Positions 50,143-59,617 of a stretch of 64,000 nt of DNA are shown one piece after another. Below the pieces are notes generated by a model, which saw only the letters and a list, made by a program, of their open reading frames with translations, was not told the DNA's origin and did no database searches. The stretch's first letter is position 1, and every line of letters starts with the position of its first letter. Origin of the DNA: Butyricimonas paravirosa (GTDB lineage: Bacteria > Bacteroidota > Bacteroidia > Bacteroidales > Marinifilaceae); contig NZ_CP043839.1 of assembly GCF_032878955.1 (NCBI RefSeq), forward strand, positions 806,001 to 870,000, written 5' to 3'. The translations under genes were made by a program, and so were the position numbers.

Positions 50143-52086
50143 TCAAACCAGATATTTGGCAATCGTTTCCTTTAATAAAGGAGCAGACAACGGCTTGGTC
50201 AAATAATCATTACAACCAGCCTCTAACGCTTTTACCCGATCATCGTCAAAAGCAAATGCTGTTAAAGCTATAATCGGAATTTCTTGAGAAACTTTACGAA
50301 TGATTCGAGTTGCCTCTAACCCGTCCATTTCCGGCATTTTAATATCCATAAGAATAAGATCAGGTTGGGATTGTTCATATATCTCAACAGCTTCCTTTCC
50401 ATTCCAAGCATGGAGCAATGTATAAGTCTTCCCGATAATTGCTTTCAATAGAAGAAAATTACTCTCCACATCCTCCGCCACTAAAATCGTTCTTCCCATG
50501 CTTACATTTTCTTTAATCTCGTTATTTTCCATATCGTTTATGTCTGTTTCGATAGTAATTCTTTGATAAGGAATTGTAAATTTAAATATAGAACCATGTC
50601 CCTCCTCAGATTGAACAAATATGTTCCCTCCCATTTTCTCTACAAGCATTTTACATATCGCCAATCCTAAGCCAGAGCCTTGCACAAAGGTATTCAATTT
50701 TGTGAAACGATCAAAGATTGTAGGTACTTTATCTTTGGGAATTCCACACCCGGAATCCTCCACGTAAAATTCGATAAAATCATCTACTTGTTGATAACCG
50801 AAACGTATAAATCCCTTCGCTGTAAACTTTGAGGCATTCGTGATCAAATTAGATATAACTTGAAATAGTCGGTTTCCATCTGTTAACACGTGGGTATTTA
50901 AACCACCATCCTCAAACTCCAACTGTACATCCTCTTTCATGCGTACCCGATGTACCTCTTGAATTTTCAAGCACAACTCCCGGATACTAACCGGTTTATA
51001 GACGAACTCCAAGCTCCCGGCTTCAATCCTTGATAAATCAAGTATATCATTTATTAATTGTGTCAGCAACTCCGAATTGTTCTCTACGATATTCAGATAA
51101 TAATCTTTCTCTCCCGCATCCTCCGTTTCTGCCACCAAACGAGTGAAACCGATAATAGCATTCAAAGGCGTACGAATTTCATGGCTCATGTTCGCCAGAA
51201 AAGCAGACTTTAATTTGTCCGACTGTTCCGCTTTCAAACGAGCCTTAACCAACTCTTGTTCCGTACTTTTTAAATCTGTTATATCCCACGAAACACCAAC
51301 TAGAAAACAGGGATCACCAGAGTCATTCCGGACCAAAGTCTTCAACGTCTTCACAGTTCTTATCTCCCCTTTTTTCGTCTCATAGGTCTCCAAGAATTCA
51401 ATATCTTTTCCCGTATGAAGTAATTCTTTATCATCTCGTCTGAAACGTTCTGCATCTTTTGGATTGGGAAAAACCTCAAAATCGGTTTTACCTAGAGCAT
51501 TCTCCCGTAAAATATGAGAATATGTCTCAAAAGCTTTATTCCAATACACGTAACGAAATTCCGGTCCGGCATCTTTCACGAACAAATACACGGGAATATT
51601 GTCTAGTACGGTGTTCATAATGGAATTAAGCTCTTTAATTTTATTCTCATTTTTCACATGCAGGGATACATCTCGTCCAAAGACCCAGATTAACTCTTCC
51701 CCGGAAACACGAATCGTCGAGTGAGCAAACATTTTCAAGACATCACATCCCCCACCGGGCCGGTTTAAATACAACATACTCTCGAAGTTCTCCCCACGCT
51801 CCCTAACTGGCTGAGTTCTCTTGTTCCAAGACTCTAATGTTAACGTCGGATCTAACGTCCATGCGTAAATTCCAGTCAGATTTTCCGGTAGATGGAACCT
51901 GTCTCTACCCGGTTGATTGGTATACACGAGTTCTCCACCTGGACGGAATACAAAAATTTCCTGATCCACGTGATCCAGTGCGTAACGAATAACATCAATC
52001 TCGTTTTTAGAACTTTCATTTCCGTTATCCCCCGCAACATTTTCTTTTCCTAATACACCATTCTCCAAATCGCCCATAAATAGCAT
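50143..52086 (-). CDS. PAS-domain hybrid sensor histidine kinase
   Basis: 647 residues, cytoplasmic (no membrane span). Two PAS-like domains (about 30-145, IFVFRPGGELVYTNQPG; about 150-275, NIPVYLFVKDAGPEFRYVYWNKAF, with FLVGVSWDITDLK), a HisKA box (FLANMSHEIRTPLNAIIGF), HATPase (NLITNASKFTA, DSGCGIPKD, GSGLGLAICKML) and a C-terminal receiver (ILVAEDVESNFLL, LILMDIKMPEMDG, YLTKPL). No dedicated output protein is adjacent; the phosphate presumably goes to a separate Hpt or regulator. A -7 box (CAAATGTA on the plus strand, 52100-52107) lies 14 bp upstream. Confidence 0.92.
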   Translation of the reverse strand: MLFMGDLENGVLGKENVAGDNGNESSKNEIDVIRYALDHVDQEIFVFRPGGELVYTNQPGRDRFHLPENLTGIYAWTLDPTLTLESWNKRTQPVRERGENFESMLYLNRPGGGCDVLKMFAHSTIRVSGEELIWVFGRDVSLHVKNENKIKELNSIMNTVLDNIPVYLFVKDAGPEFRYVYWNKAFETYSHILRENALGKTDFEVFPNPKDAERFRRDDKELLHTGKDIEFLETYETKKGEIRTVKTLKTLVRNDSGDPCFLVGVSWDITDLKSTEQELVKARLKAEQSDKLKSAFLANMSHEIRTPLNAIIGFTRLVAETEDAGEKDYYLNIVENNSELLTQLINDILDLSRIEAGSLEFVYKPVSIRELCLKIQEVHRVRMKEDVQLEFEDGGLNTHVLTDGNRLFQVISNLITNASKFTAKGFIRFGYQQVDDFIEFYVEDSGCGIPKDKVPTIFDRFTKLNTFVQGSGLGLAICKMLVEKMGGNIFVQSEEGHGSIFKFTIPYQRITIETDINDMENNEIKENVSMGRTILVAEDVESNFLLLKAIIGKTYTLLHAWNGKEAVEIYEQSQPDLILMDIKMPEMDGLEATRIIRKVSQEIPIIALTAFAFDDDRVKALEAGCNDYLTKPLSAPLLKETIAKYLV

Positions 52087-52099
52087 ACATTCGATATTA

Positions 52100-52107
52100 C
52101 AAATGTA
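52100..52107 (-). promoter_or_regulatory. -7 box of the hybrid kinase gene
   Basis: TACATTTG on the minus strand, a TAnnTTTG match 14 bp from the proposed ATG. Either the leader is very short or a later methionine is used. Confidence 0.4.
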
Positions 52108-52198
52108 TTAAAAAACAAATACAAAAGAAATCTATTGTCTAAAAAAACAGATAATAAAAGTTTTAACGGTAAAAACACAGATAATAGAAAGAAAAAAC

Positions 52199-52229
52199 TT
52201 TGACAATCGTATAGATTTTTATACATTTG
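52199..52229 (+). promoter_or_regulatory. Canonical Bacteroidetes promoter of the 109-residue membrane protein
   Basis: TTTGAC at 52199-52204 (-33) and TACATTTG at 52222-52229 (-7), with 19 bases between the TTG and the -7 box. This is the best full promoter in the window. Confidence 0.75.
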
Positions 52230-52304
52230 CGAACGAAAATGCTGTGTGTATACGAAAGGAAAAAACGAGTTTACTTATAAATGTTTAACTAAAAAATCAG
52301 AACT

Positions 52305-52634
52305 ATGTTAGTATCTATCATTTACTTGCTTATTGTCGTATTATTACTTGTTTCCATGTGGAAAGTGTACGAAAAAGCAGGAAGACAAGGTTGGGAAGGC
52401 ATTATCCCTATTTACAATCTTTACGTAATGCTCCAAATCATTAACAGACCGTGGTGGTGGCTTTTGATCATGATTTTTGTTCCGATTGCAAACATCATCT
52501 TCTCTATCATCGCTTTAAAAGAATTCTTGGAGAAATTCGGAAAAGGTATTGGATTTACCATTGCAACTATTTTCTTTCCCTTTATCACTTTCCCGATGTT
52601 AGCATTCGGAGATGATCAGTTCAAGAATGAATAA
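52305..52634 (+). CDS. Small membrane protein, DUF5684-like
   Basis: 109 residues with three to four hydrophobic helices (IIYLLIVVLLLVSMWKVYEKAG, IIPIYNLYVMLQIINRPWWWLLIMIFVPIANIIFSIIALKEF, GIGFTIATIFFPFITFPMLAFG). The GW.GIIPIYNLY...RPWWW pattern is that of the DUF5684-type signal-peptidase-adjacent family seen in many Bacteroidetes; function unknown. It has its own promoter and a terminator immediately after. Confidence 0.8.
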   Translation: MLVSIIYLLIVVLLLVSMWKVYEKAGRQGWEGIIPIYNLYVMLQIINRPWWWLLIMIFVPIANIIFSIIALKEFLEKFGKGIGFTIATIFFPFITFPMLAFGDDQFKNE

Positions 52635-52656
52635 TTCTTTCTATATATTTTAGAAT

Positions 52657-52683
52657 AAAAACCGGCAACGTGCCGGTTTTTTC
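52657..52683. terminator. Terminator shared by the membrane protein and dacB
   Basis: AAAACCGGCA, short loop, TGCCGGTTTTTT, between convergent genes. Confidence 0.85.
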
Positions 52684-54058
52684 ATTTATCTGCTATATCT
52701 TTCAATAAATCCCTAATAGTCTCCTGAACCTTTACGGGATCACCCACGTAATTATTCACAAGAATCGTAAAAGCTAACGTTTCTCCCTTCTGATTTTTTA
52801 AGTATCCGGCAAGAGCCCGGACTCCTGACATAGAGCCGGTCTTGGCAATAACATTCTCCCTTAAAACCGGATGATCGGAATAAATTCGTAATCCCCAATC
52901 CACATTTCCTTGTGGTAAGGAGGCAACAAAAGCATCACTTAAATGCCCCTTTGCCCAAATTAATAAATCCGTGAACACTTCCGCCGGAACAGCATTTGCC
53001 GGCGATAAACCACTGGCATCTTTCAACGTAATTCCACATGAATCTATCCCGATATGACTTAATTCTACCTTTACCGTTCTCGCGTAATCTGTCGGACTGA
53101 TCAATTCGCCCAAAGCCTCGGCGAAAAGATTAACACTATTCTTATTCGTATAATAAACAATATCCTTCAAAAAAGGAGAATCCATAGCCAGCAATGCATG
53201 ACGTTCTCCCTCCTCTATCCTTTGTTTATCCAACAAAACTCCTTTCTCCTTCAATCGTTTTTCCAGTTCAGCCCTAAAACAAGCATCCGGATGATGCATA
53301 GCTCCCTTCACCGCAAAAGAAGAACGATTGGCTGGAATAGTCCCCTGAATTAATAACGTCGCAGTCTCTGGCCCCCCGTATATCCACGCATCATTCGCAT
53401 TCTTGGCAGAAGCCATCACTTCGTTCCGCAATTTTACTCCCGGAACAGAAGGCTCAACAGACACGATCTTGGTTCGAGTGCCCGGTTTTCCGGATTTCAA
53501 GTTTATCGTGTACGTATTATCCCGGTAATTAAATGAATGATAAAGAGCCCCGTAATAATTTGCCACGTCTTCCCACGGCCAAGACCCCGGAATACGAACT
53601 GGTTCTCCCTCTGTCTCTATAATAATATTTCCATGAATTTGTTTGATTCCCAAGCTCACAACCTTAGAAACAAGACTATCCATAAAACATGCTTTGGGAA
53701 AATACTTTGAATCTAATGTTGGATCACCTCCTGCCTGTACAACAATATTTCCCAAAAGTCTCCCTTCATCAATCTCCCCGGTGTAAAAAACCTTTGTTGT
53801 GTAAGTTAAAGAATCTCCTTCCCGTTTTAATGCTAATGCAGAAGAAAGCAATTTAACCACGGAGGCCGGACGCAATGCCATTCCCGGATTATGCTCGTAC
53901 ACAACCTGTCCCGTCTCCACGTTCTTCACGCAAACCCCTATCGCTGCATGTTTCACTTCATCCCTTCCCCACAAATTTCGTTCTGCTGTTCGAGTCTGCC
54001 CTAACGCAGAAGCCACTGAAACCAGCATGAAAAACAACAGCCAACCGGATTTCATCAT
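52682..54058 (-). CDS. dacB: D-alanyl-D-alanine carboxypeptidase/endopeptidase (PBP4, DacB)
   Basis: 458 residues. Signal peptide (MMKSGWLLFFMLVSVASALGQ), catalytic SxxK with S66 and K69 (RPASVVKLL), SxN in NKNSVNLFAEALGE and KTG in VIAKTGSMSGVRALAG, the full serine peptidase S13 set. It trims cell wall pentapeptides and cross-links in the periplasm. It overlaps xseB by 4 bp and ends at a terminator. Confidence 0.95.
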   Translation of the reverse strand: MMKSGWLLFFMLVSVASALGQTRTAERNLWGRDEVKHAAIGVCVKNVETGQVVYEHNPGMALRPASVVKLLSSALALKREGDSLTYTTKVFYTGEIDEGRLLGNIVVQAGGDPTLDSKYFPKACFMDSLVSKVVSLGIKQIHGNIIIETEGEPVRIPGSWPWEDVANYYGALYHSFNYRDNTYTINLKSGKPGTRTKIVSVEPSVPGVKLRNEVMASAKNANDAWIYGGPETATLLIQGTIPANRSSFAVKGAMHHPDACFRAELEKRLKEKGVLLDKQRIEEGERHALLAMDSPFLKDIVYYTNKNSVNLFAEALGELISPTDYARTVKVELSHIGIDSCGITLKDASGLSPANAVPAEVFTDLLIWAKGHLSDAFVASLPQGNVDWGLRIYSDHPVLRENVIAKTGSMSGVRALAGYLKNQKGETLAFTILVNNYVGDPVKVQETIRDLLKDIADK

Positions 54059-54252
54059 TCGGTAATTGATTTCAATACATTATTTACATCTTCTTCCGTC
54101 CGGTGTAATTTGCCCTTACAAAACTCAACAAGTACTGCCATCCGTTTTACTTTCTCGCTCAATTCATCCACATCCAACTTATTTTCTTCTAACAACTTCA
54201 CTAAACTTTCTATCTCCTCCATAGCGGATTTATATGTCAATTTTTCTTCCAT
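54055..54252 (-). CDS. xseB: Exodeoxyribonuclease VII small subunit
   Basis: 65 residues, normal length: LTYKSAMEEIESLVKLLEENKLDVDELSEKVKRMAVLVEFCKGKL is the XseB helical hairpin. It lies 13 bp after xseA and overlaps dacB by 4 bp. Confidence 0.94.
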   Translation of the reverse strand: MEEKLTYKSAMEEIESLVKLLEENKLDVDELSEKVKRMAVLVEFCKGKLHRTEEDVNNVLKSITE

Positions 54253-54265
54253 AACCGATTATATA

Positions 54266-55645
54266 TTAGATGTTTGTCTCAATATCTTTAATTTCACTTC
54301 GAATAACTCCTTTGAACAACTCTGTTTCAAGTACATCCCCTTTCTTCACACGAGCCGTCTCCCGAACCGCTTTTCCGTTGACACGAGTGATCGAAAATCC
54401 CTTTTCCAGTATATTTTTCGGATCAACATACTTCATTTTCGTTTCTGCCAACTCCAGAAAATAACGATTAGCCGTAAACAATTCTGTTGTTTTACGTACC
54501 ATTGTCTTTTGCATATCGTCCAAACGATTCCTCTGACGCTCAAACAAGGCTCCGACCTTCCCTTCTGCCTTCATCTTCAATTGATTCAATCCATTGATCC
54601 GACCCTGTACAAAAAGCCTTGAGGCATGTTCTACTCTCCGGGACGACAAGGTCAAATTATTTGCTTGCCCCTCTAAAAAAAGACGGGTAAATTGCTTGAA
54701 CTCCGTAATTCGTACTACCTGACGAGTTTTTTCTTCTTGCAAAATTCTTCTGGTTTCTCTCACCAAGGTTTCCTTAGCGTCCTCCAATACACTATCCACC
54801 TCGTTAAAGCACTCAATCAGAAAAGCCGCCGCTGCCGTGGGGGTCTTCACACTTCGATAAGCCACCCGGTCCACGATCGTTTCATCCCGTTCATGTCCAA
54901 TACCAGCAAGAATAGGAATAGGAAACTGCGCCACGTTAGCTGCCAGCTCGTAGGAATCAAAACTACCCAAATCCGTTTGTGAACCACCCCCTCGAATAAT
55001 CACCACCACATCAAAAAGTGATTCATACTCGTAAATTCTTTCCAAGGCAGCAATAATAGATTCTGTTGTTTTCTCCCCCTGCATAACGGCAGGAAACAAC
55101 TTGGTATGAAAAGCATACCCGTAAACATTACGATGTAACTGATCCACAAAATCACCATACCCGGCAGCCGTGGGGGAAGATATAATAGCCACAGTCTTCG
55201 GCAACATCGGAAATTCCAGTTCCCGATTCATATCAATTACCCCCTCTTGCGTCAATCGATCAATAATCTCTTTACGTTTCCGCTCTAGATCTCCAACCGT
55301 GAAAGTCGGATCAATATCTTTTATATTTAAAGAATACCCGTACAACTCATGAAAAACGATCTCCGCACGAACCAGCACCTTGATCCCTTTCTGTAAAGAT
55401 TTTCCCGTGGTTGTTTCAAAATAAGGTCTTAGCATCCGATAAGTAAACGCCCATATCGTAGCCCGAGCCGTGGCAATCACCGCATCATCTTCCTCCCTCT
55501 TCTCCACCAACTCCAGATAACAATGCCCAGACCGATTTTCTTTCACATCAGCAATCTCGGCTATAACCAAAAAACTATCCGGGAAACGATTCTTTAACTC
55601 CCGTTTCACCAAACTATTCAATTGGTATAATCCAATAGCCTCCAT
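54266..55645 (-). CDS. xseA: Exodeoxyribonuclease VII large subunit
   Basis: 459 residues. N-terminal OB domain (FLVIAEIADVKENRSGHCYLELVEK), catalytic region with VVVIIRGGGSQTDLGSFDSYELA and ILAGIGHERDETIVDRVAYRSVKTPTAAA, and a C-terminal coiled-coil/S1-like end (ILEKGFSITRVNGKAVR). It degrades single-stranded DNA with XseB in the cytoplasm. First gene of the xseA-xseB-dacB operon. Confidence 0.96.
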   Translation of the reverse strand: MEAIGLYQLNSLVKRELKNRFPDSFLVIAEIADVKENRSGHCYLELVEKREEDDAVIATARATIWAFTYRMLRPYFETTTGKSLQKGIKVLVRAEIVFHELYGYSLNIKDIDPTFTVGDLERKRKEIIDRLTQEGVIDMNRELEFPMLPKTVAIISSPTAAGYGDFVDQLHRNVYGYAFHTKLFPAVMQGEKTTESIIAALERIYEYESLFDVVVIIRGGGSQTDLGSFDSYELAANVAQFPIPILAGIGHERDETIVDRVAYRSVKTPTAAAAFLIECFNEVDSVLEDAKETLVRETRRILQEEKTRQVVRITEFKQFTRLFLEGQANNLTLSSRRVEHASRLFVQGRINGLNQLKMKAEGKVGALFERQRNRLDDMQKTMVRKTTELFTANRYFLELAETKMKYVDPKNILEKGFSITRVNGKAVRETARVKKGDVLETELFKGVIRSEIKDIETNI

Positions 55646-55729
55646 GGTAATTTGTGATTTACAATTTATGATTTCAGATTAAAAGATTCCCTAACGTTAG
55701 CCTTGCGCACTGGAATCTACAATCTAAAA

Positions 55730-56335
55730 CTATTCTAGTTCTAATCTATTCAACTCAGAAATATAAGACAACAACTCCACCCGTCCCAATTTTGTTTCAG
55801 CAGAAGTAATAAACGCCATGGGCATACTTTCCCATGTATCTTTCATCTTTTCCTGATATTTGGCAATACAATTCATTCGTTCCGTGGTCGTCAACTTATC
55901 AGCCTTCGTGAAGACCATAACAAAAGGTACCCCGTTTTCTCCCAGCCACTCCATGAAATCGAGGTCAATCTTCAACGGATCGTGCCGGCTGTCAATCAAC
56001 ACGAAAAGACATACCATATTCTCCCGTTTTAAAATATAATTCTTTATCATGGAACTGAATTGTCCTCGCTGAGATTTAGATGTTCTGGCATAGCCGTATC
56101 CGGGCAAATCCACCAGATACCATTCATCATTAATCAAAAAATGATTGATTAACTGTGTCTTTCCCGGACTGCCGGATGTCTTGGCCAGTTTACTGTGGTT
56201 CGTCAACATGTTAATTAACGAAGATTTCCCCACGTTCGATCTCCCGATAAACGCATATTCGTGTCTATCCGGATCCGGACACTTCTTCACATCCGTGTTA
56301 CTTATCACAAAATTGGCACTCTTAATTTCCATCAT
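55730..56335 (-). CDS. engB: Ribosome biogenesis GTPase YsxC/EngB
   Basis: 201 residues. G1 GRSNVGKSSLI, G2 loop TSGSPGKTQLI, G3 DLPGYGYA, G4 TKAD, G5 TSAE are all present. An essential-type GTPase for large subunit assembly. It has its own spacing from xseA (84 bp) and lies downstream of the DEAD-box gene behind a long hairpin. Confidence 0.96.
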   Translation of the reverse strand: MMEIKSANFVISNTDVKKCPDPDRHEYAFIGRSNVGKSSLINMLTNHSKLAKTSGSPGKTQLINHFLINDEWYLVDLPGYGYARTSKSQRGQFSSMIKNYILKRENMVCLFVLIDSRHDPLKIDLDFMEWLGENGVPFVMVFTKADKLTTTERMNCIAKYQEKMKDTWESMPMAFITSAETKLGRVELLSYISELNRLELE

Positions 56336-56358
56336 TTTTTAATTTGAATATATAAACA

Positions 56359-56405
56359 TTGAACATGTGAAAATGTAAAGTAAACTTTACATTTCCCATG
56401 TTCAA
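56359..56405. terminator. Long hairpin between the DEAD-box gene and engB
   Basis: TTGAACATG (56359-56367) and AAATGTAAAGT (56371-56381) pair with ACTTTACATTT (56384-56394) and CATGTTCAA (56397-56405), a 20-bp interrupted stem with a 2-base loop. Located just after the helicase stop. No U tract, so it may act in mRNA processing or as a weak terminator. Confidence 0.6.
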
Positions 56406-56421
56406 ATGTACAAATTATTTT

Positions 56422-58260
56422 CTAGCCGCGAGAAGACGATCTATTGAAATTTCTCGGCTTTTTCGGATCACTTCCCGGTCTTCCTCTTCTCTTTCCACCA
56501 CTCTTTTCTTCCCGACGTCCGCCACCTCGGCTATCTCGTTTGTCCCGATCTCGACGTTCCCGTCTTCCAGAAAACTCGCCTCGACTCCGGTCATCCCGAC
56601 GACGTCCATTGTCCCGAGTCGGGATAGCCTTTATCTCCAATGGAATACCATTAAAGAGAACCTTGCTGAAATCTACGGCGAAATCAGATGCACTCTCCTC
56701 GTCAATCTCGAATTTAGTATCTGTATCAAAAATACGAATACCTCCGACACCAATCCCCCGACGACGAGAATATTTATTAATCAAGCCCATCAAATCACGA
56801 GGTGTCAGCCCGTCTTCCCGACCGACATTCAGCATAAACGTGCTGTACACAGTCTCTTCTCCACGTCCCCGACGGTCACGTCTATCTCCCCGATCTCCAC
56901 GTTCACCTCGCTCTGAACGACCTCCACGGTCATCCTCGCTAATATTCAAATCAGCCGTATTCTTATACTTCTTCAGTAACTTACCGAACTCATAAGATAC
57001 CAAATGTTGGATCAACTCTTCTTTCGTCAGCTCTGCGAACTTTTCGTACACATCCGGAGCATACAGATCCATATCCTCTTGATCCTCCGATGCTAAAATC
57101 TTATCTGCATAGAATGCCAACTGAGCCCGACAAATCTCTTCCCCTACCGGAACTTGCTTGTACTCGAACTTCTTTTTCAAGATACCTTCAATCCGACGCA
57201 ATTTCCCTTTCTCTTTCGAGTGAATAATCGCAATAGAGATTCCTTCCTTTCCGGCACGTCCCGTTCTACCGCTACGATGCGTGTAACTCTCCACGTCTTC
57301 CGGCAAATTATAATTGATCACGTGTGTCAGGCAATCCACATCCAACCCACGAGCTGCCACATCGGTTGCCACCAACACTTTCAGCCGTTTCGCCCGGAAA
57401 GCGTTCATCACGTTATCCCGCTGTGCCTGACTCAAATCCCCATGTAATGCATCACAATCAATCCCATCACGCTGCAAATGTTTCGCAATATCCTGCGCAT
57501 CATTCTTCGTGCGGGTAAAAATAATAGCGTACATACTGGGAGCGCAATCCACGATTCGGCGTAATGTCTCGTAACAATCCTTCGCACGAACCATATAATA
57601 TTGGTGAGACACCGTGTCTGCACCCTGATTCTTCTTACCCACGGAAATCTCCTTCTGGTTCACCAGATAATTCCGGGCAATCCGCTCTACCTCTTTCGGC
57701 ATTGTCGCCGAAAACAAATATGTATTTTTATCCTTAGGCGTGTTACTCAAGATAAAGTCCAGATCTTCCTGGAATCCCATGTTCAACATCTCGTCGGCCT
57801 CATCCAGCACGACAGCAAACACGGTCTCGATATTCAATGCCTTCCGGTTCAACAAGTCAACCAAACGTCCCGGAGTAGCCACAACCACGTGTACTCCCTT
57901 CTGCAACTCTTTCATTTGTCTCCTAATATCCGTACCCCCATATACACAGGTCACACGAATATCCGGAAGATACTTTGCATAGTTCTTCAAATCACTCCCG
58001 ATCTGCATACACAACTCTCGCGTGGGACTCAGAACCAATATCTGTACACTATTCCATTCCGGATTAATTTTCTGTAATAACGGCAATCCGAAAGCCGCTG
58101 TTTTTCCCGTCCCGGTCTGGGCTAACACAACCAAATCATTTTCTTCGCCCAAAATAACAGGGATAGCCTTCTCTTGTACCGGACTCGGTGTTTCAAACCC
58201 TAAATCTGCGACTCCTTTAAGAATGTCCCCGTCTAATCCTAATTCTCTAAATTTTTCCAT
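56422..58260 (-). CDS. DEAD-box RNA helicase, DeaD/CsdA-DbpA type
   Basis: 612 residues. Motifs: Q motif (GFETPSPVQEKAIP), AQTGTGKTAAFGLP, PTRELCMQI, VVATPGRLVDLL, VLDEADEML, SATMP, IIFTRTKNDAQD, VATDVAARGLDV, HRSGRTGRAG. After a helical region and an Arg/Gly/Asp linker comes a DbpA-type RNA-binding domain (FMLNVGREDGLTPRDLMGLINKYSRRRGIGVGGIRI) and an RGG/RDRR tail. It unwinds rRNA or mRNA duplexes, typical for cold adaptation and ribosome assembly. The DEAD-box type is common to all Bacteroidetes. Confidence 0.94.
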   Translation of the reverse strand: MEKFRELGLDGDILKGVADLGFETPSPVQEKAIPVILGEENDLVVLAQTGTGKTAAFGLPLLQKINPEWNSVQILVLSPTRELCMQIGSDLKNYAKYLPDIRVTCVYGGTDIRRQMKELQKGVHVVVATPGRLVDLLNRKALNIETVFAVVLDEADEMLNMGFQEDLDFILSNTPKDKNTYLFSATMPKEVERIARNYLVNQKEISVGKKNQGADTVSHQYYMVRAKDCYETLRRIVDCAPSMYAIIFTRTKNDAQDIAKHLQRDGIDCDALHGDLSQAQRDNVMNAFRAKRLKVLVATDVAARGLDVDCLTHVINYNLPEDVESYTHRSGRTGRAGKEGISIAIIHSKEKGKLRRIEGILKKKFEYKQVPVGEEICRAQLAFYADKILASEDQEDMDLYAPDVYEKFAELTKEELIQHLVSYEFGKLLKKYKNTADLNISEDDRGGRSERGERGDRGDRRDRRGRGEETVYSTFMLNVGREDGLTPRDLMGLINKYSRRRGIGVGGIRIFDTDTKFEIDEESASDFAVDFSKVLFNGIPLEIKAIPTRDNGRRRDDRSRGEFSGRRERRDRDKRDSRGGGRREEKSGGKRRGRPGSDPKKPRNFNRSSSRG

Positions 58261-58393
58261 TAAACTGTTTTAAATTACCCCCTTACAATTTCGGATTTAG
58301 TGATTTTTGATTTTAGATTCCTCCCCACGAGGCTAACACCTCTACTTATAACCAGAAATCACGTAATCGCTAAATCATTAAATCACTAAATCG
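58261..58393. other. Spacer with short AT-rich repeats
   Basis: Between ftsZ (second copy) and the helicase gene. It contains TAAATC-type tandem repeats at about 58364-58394 and GATTTTTGATTTTAGATT-like runs. Related GATTT repeats lie at about 55646-55730. No gene. Confidence 0.5.
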
Positions 58394-59605
58394 CTAGGGT
58401 CTGTCTATTTTTAAATGTCTCCGTGTATACGCCGGAGTCGTTGCCAATTCTTCTATTTTTTCGGGTGACAGATCCGGTTGAAGCACAACCTCCGATTCCT
58501 TTAAAATGACCTGTACGTAATCCTTTACCCCGTCCTTGATTTTTTTCGTACGGGCGGCATCCACCGCCTCTTCCGAAACATCATTCACGGACGCAACTCC
58601 CTTCAAGGGTTTCGTGAACGTGTTTTCCACGTCCTCCATGGGAAAGCCGGTAGCAATCACCGTCACGGAAATTGCATCTTCCAGCGCCTCATCGGTTCCC
58701 ACTCCCCAGATTATAGCTGCATTATCACCTACTTCCTTAATCACGTAATTCGTGATTTCACTCATCTCATCCATCGTAATTTCATCCGTCCCGGATGTAA
58801 TATTCAACAAGATGTCACTAGCTCCCAGTATATCGCTCTTATTCAGCAGAGGGCTATTCAAAGCCTCGGCAATCACCCGCTTCGCCCGGTCTTCACCGGA
58901 GGCTTTCGCCGCACCCATAATAGCAATTCCACTATCCGTCATCACCGTTCTCACGTCGGCAAAATCGACGTTTATATATCCCGGTAACGTGATAATCTCC
59001 GCAATACCCTTGGCAGCAATATTCAACACGTCGTTAGCCTTGGCAAATGCACTCGACAATGTTTGCGATCCGAATATCCGTTGTATCTTCTCATTATCTA
59101 TGATAATCAAAGAATCCACGTGTTCTTTTAATCTTTTTACCCCTTCACGAGCCTGATCCAAACGTTTCGGCCCCTCGAAGCGGGAAGGTATCGTCACAAT
59201 ACCCACCGTCAGAATACCCATATCCTTGGCAACCTTGGCAATCACGGGTGCCGCACCGGTCCCGGTACCACCCCCCATTGCTGCCGTGATAAACACCATC
59301 TTCGTATTGGTACTCAACAACGCTTTTATATCATCAATACTCTCGTTAGCGGCAGCCTCTCCGATTTCCGGTCGGTTCCCCGCTCCCCGTCCTTCAGTCA
59401 GGGTCTTCCCCAATTGAATAATGGTCGGAATAGGACTATGTTCCAATATTTGCGAATCGGTATTACACAACACGAAATCCACGTCACAGATCCCTTGCCT
59501 GTACATGTATTCCACAGCATTACCGCCACCACCTCCGACTCCGATCACCTTAATAATCGGGGTAGTAATCTCAAACTGGTTAAAATTTATCAATCCATCT
59601 ACCAT
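58394..59605 (-). CDS. ftsZ: Cell division protein FtsZ, second copy
   Basis: 403 residues. Tubulin-like GTPase: IGVGGGGGNAVEYM, MGGGTGTGAAPVIA (tubulin signature), T7 loop YINVDFADVRTVM. The C-terminal end TPAYTRRHLK resembles the conserved FtsZ C-terminal peptide that binds FtsA and other membrane anchors. It lies 12 bp after the other ftsZ in the same transcript. It forms the division ring; the paired paralog has a very different tail. Both catalytic motifs look complete. Confidence 0.95.
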   Translation of the reverse strand: MVDGLINFNQFEITTPIIKVIGVGGGGGNAVEYMYRQGICDVDFVLCNTDSQILEHSPIPTIIQLGKTLTEGRGAGNRPEIGEAAANESIDDIKALLSTNTKMVFITAAMGGGTGTGAAPVIAKVAKDMGILTVGIVTIPSRFEGPKRLDQAREGVKRLKEHVDSLIIIDNEKIQRIFGSQTLSSAFAKANDVLNIAAKGIAEIITLPGYINVDFADVRTVMTDSGIAIMGAAKASGEDRAKRVIAEALNSPLLNKSDILGASDILLNITSGTDEITMDEMSEITNYVIKEVGDNAAIIWGVGTDEALEDAISVTVIATGFPMEDVENTFTKPLKGVASVNDVSEEAVDAARTKKIKDGVKDYVQVILKESEVVLQPDLSPEKIEELATTPAYTRRHLKIDRP

Positions 59606-59617
59606 GATCGTCCATTA

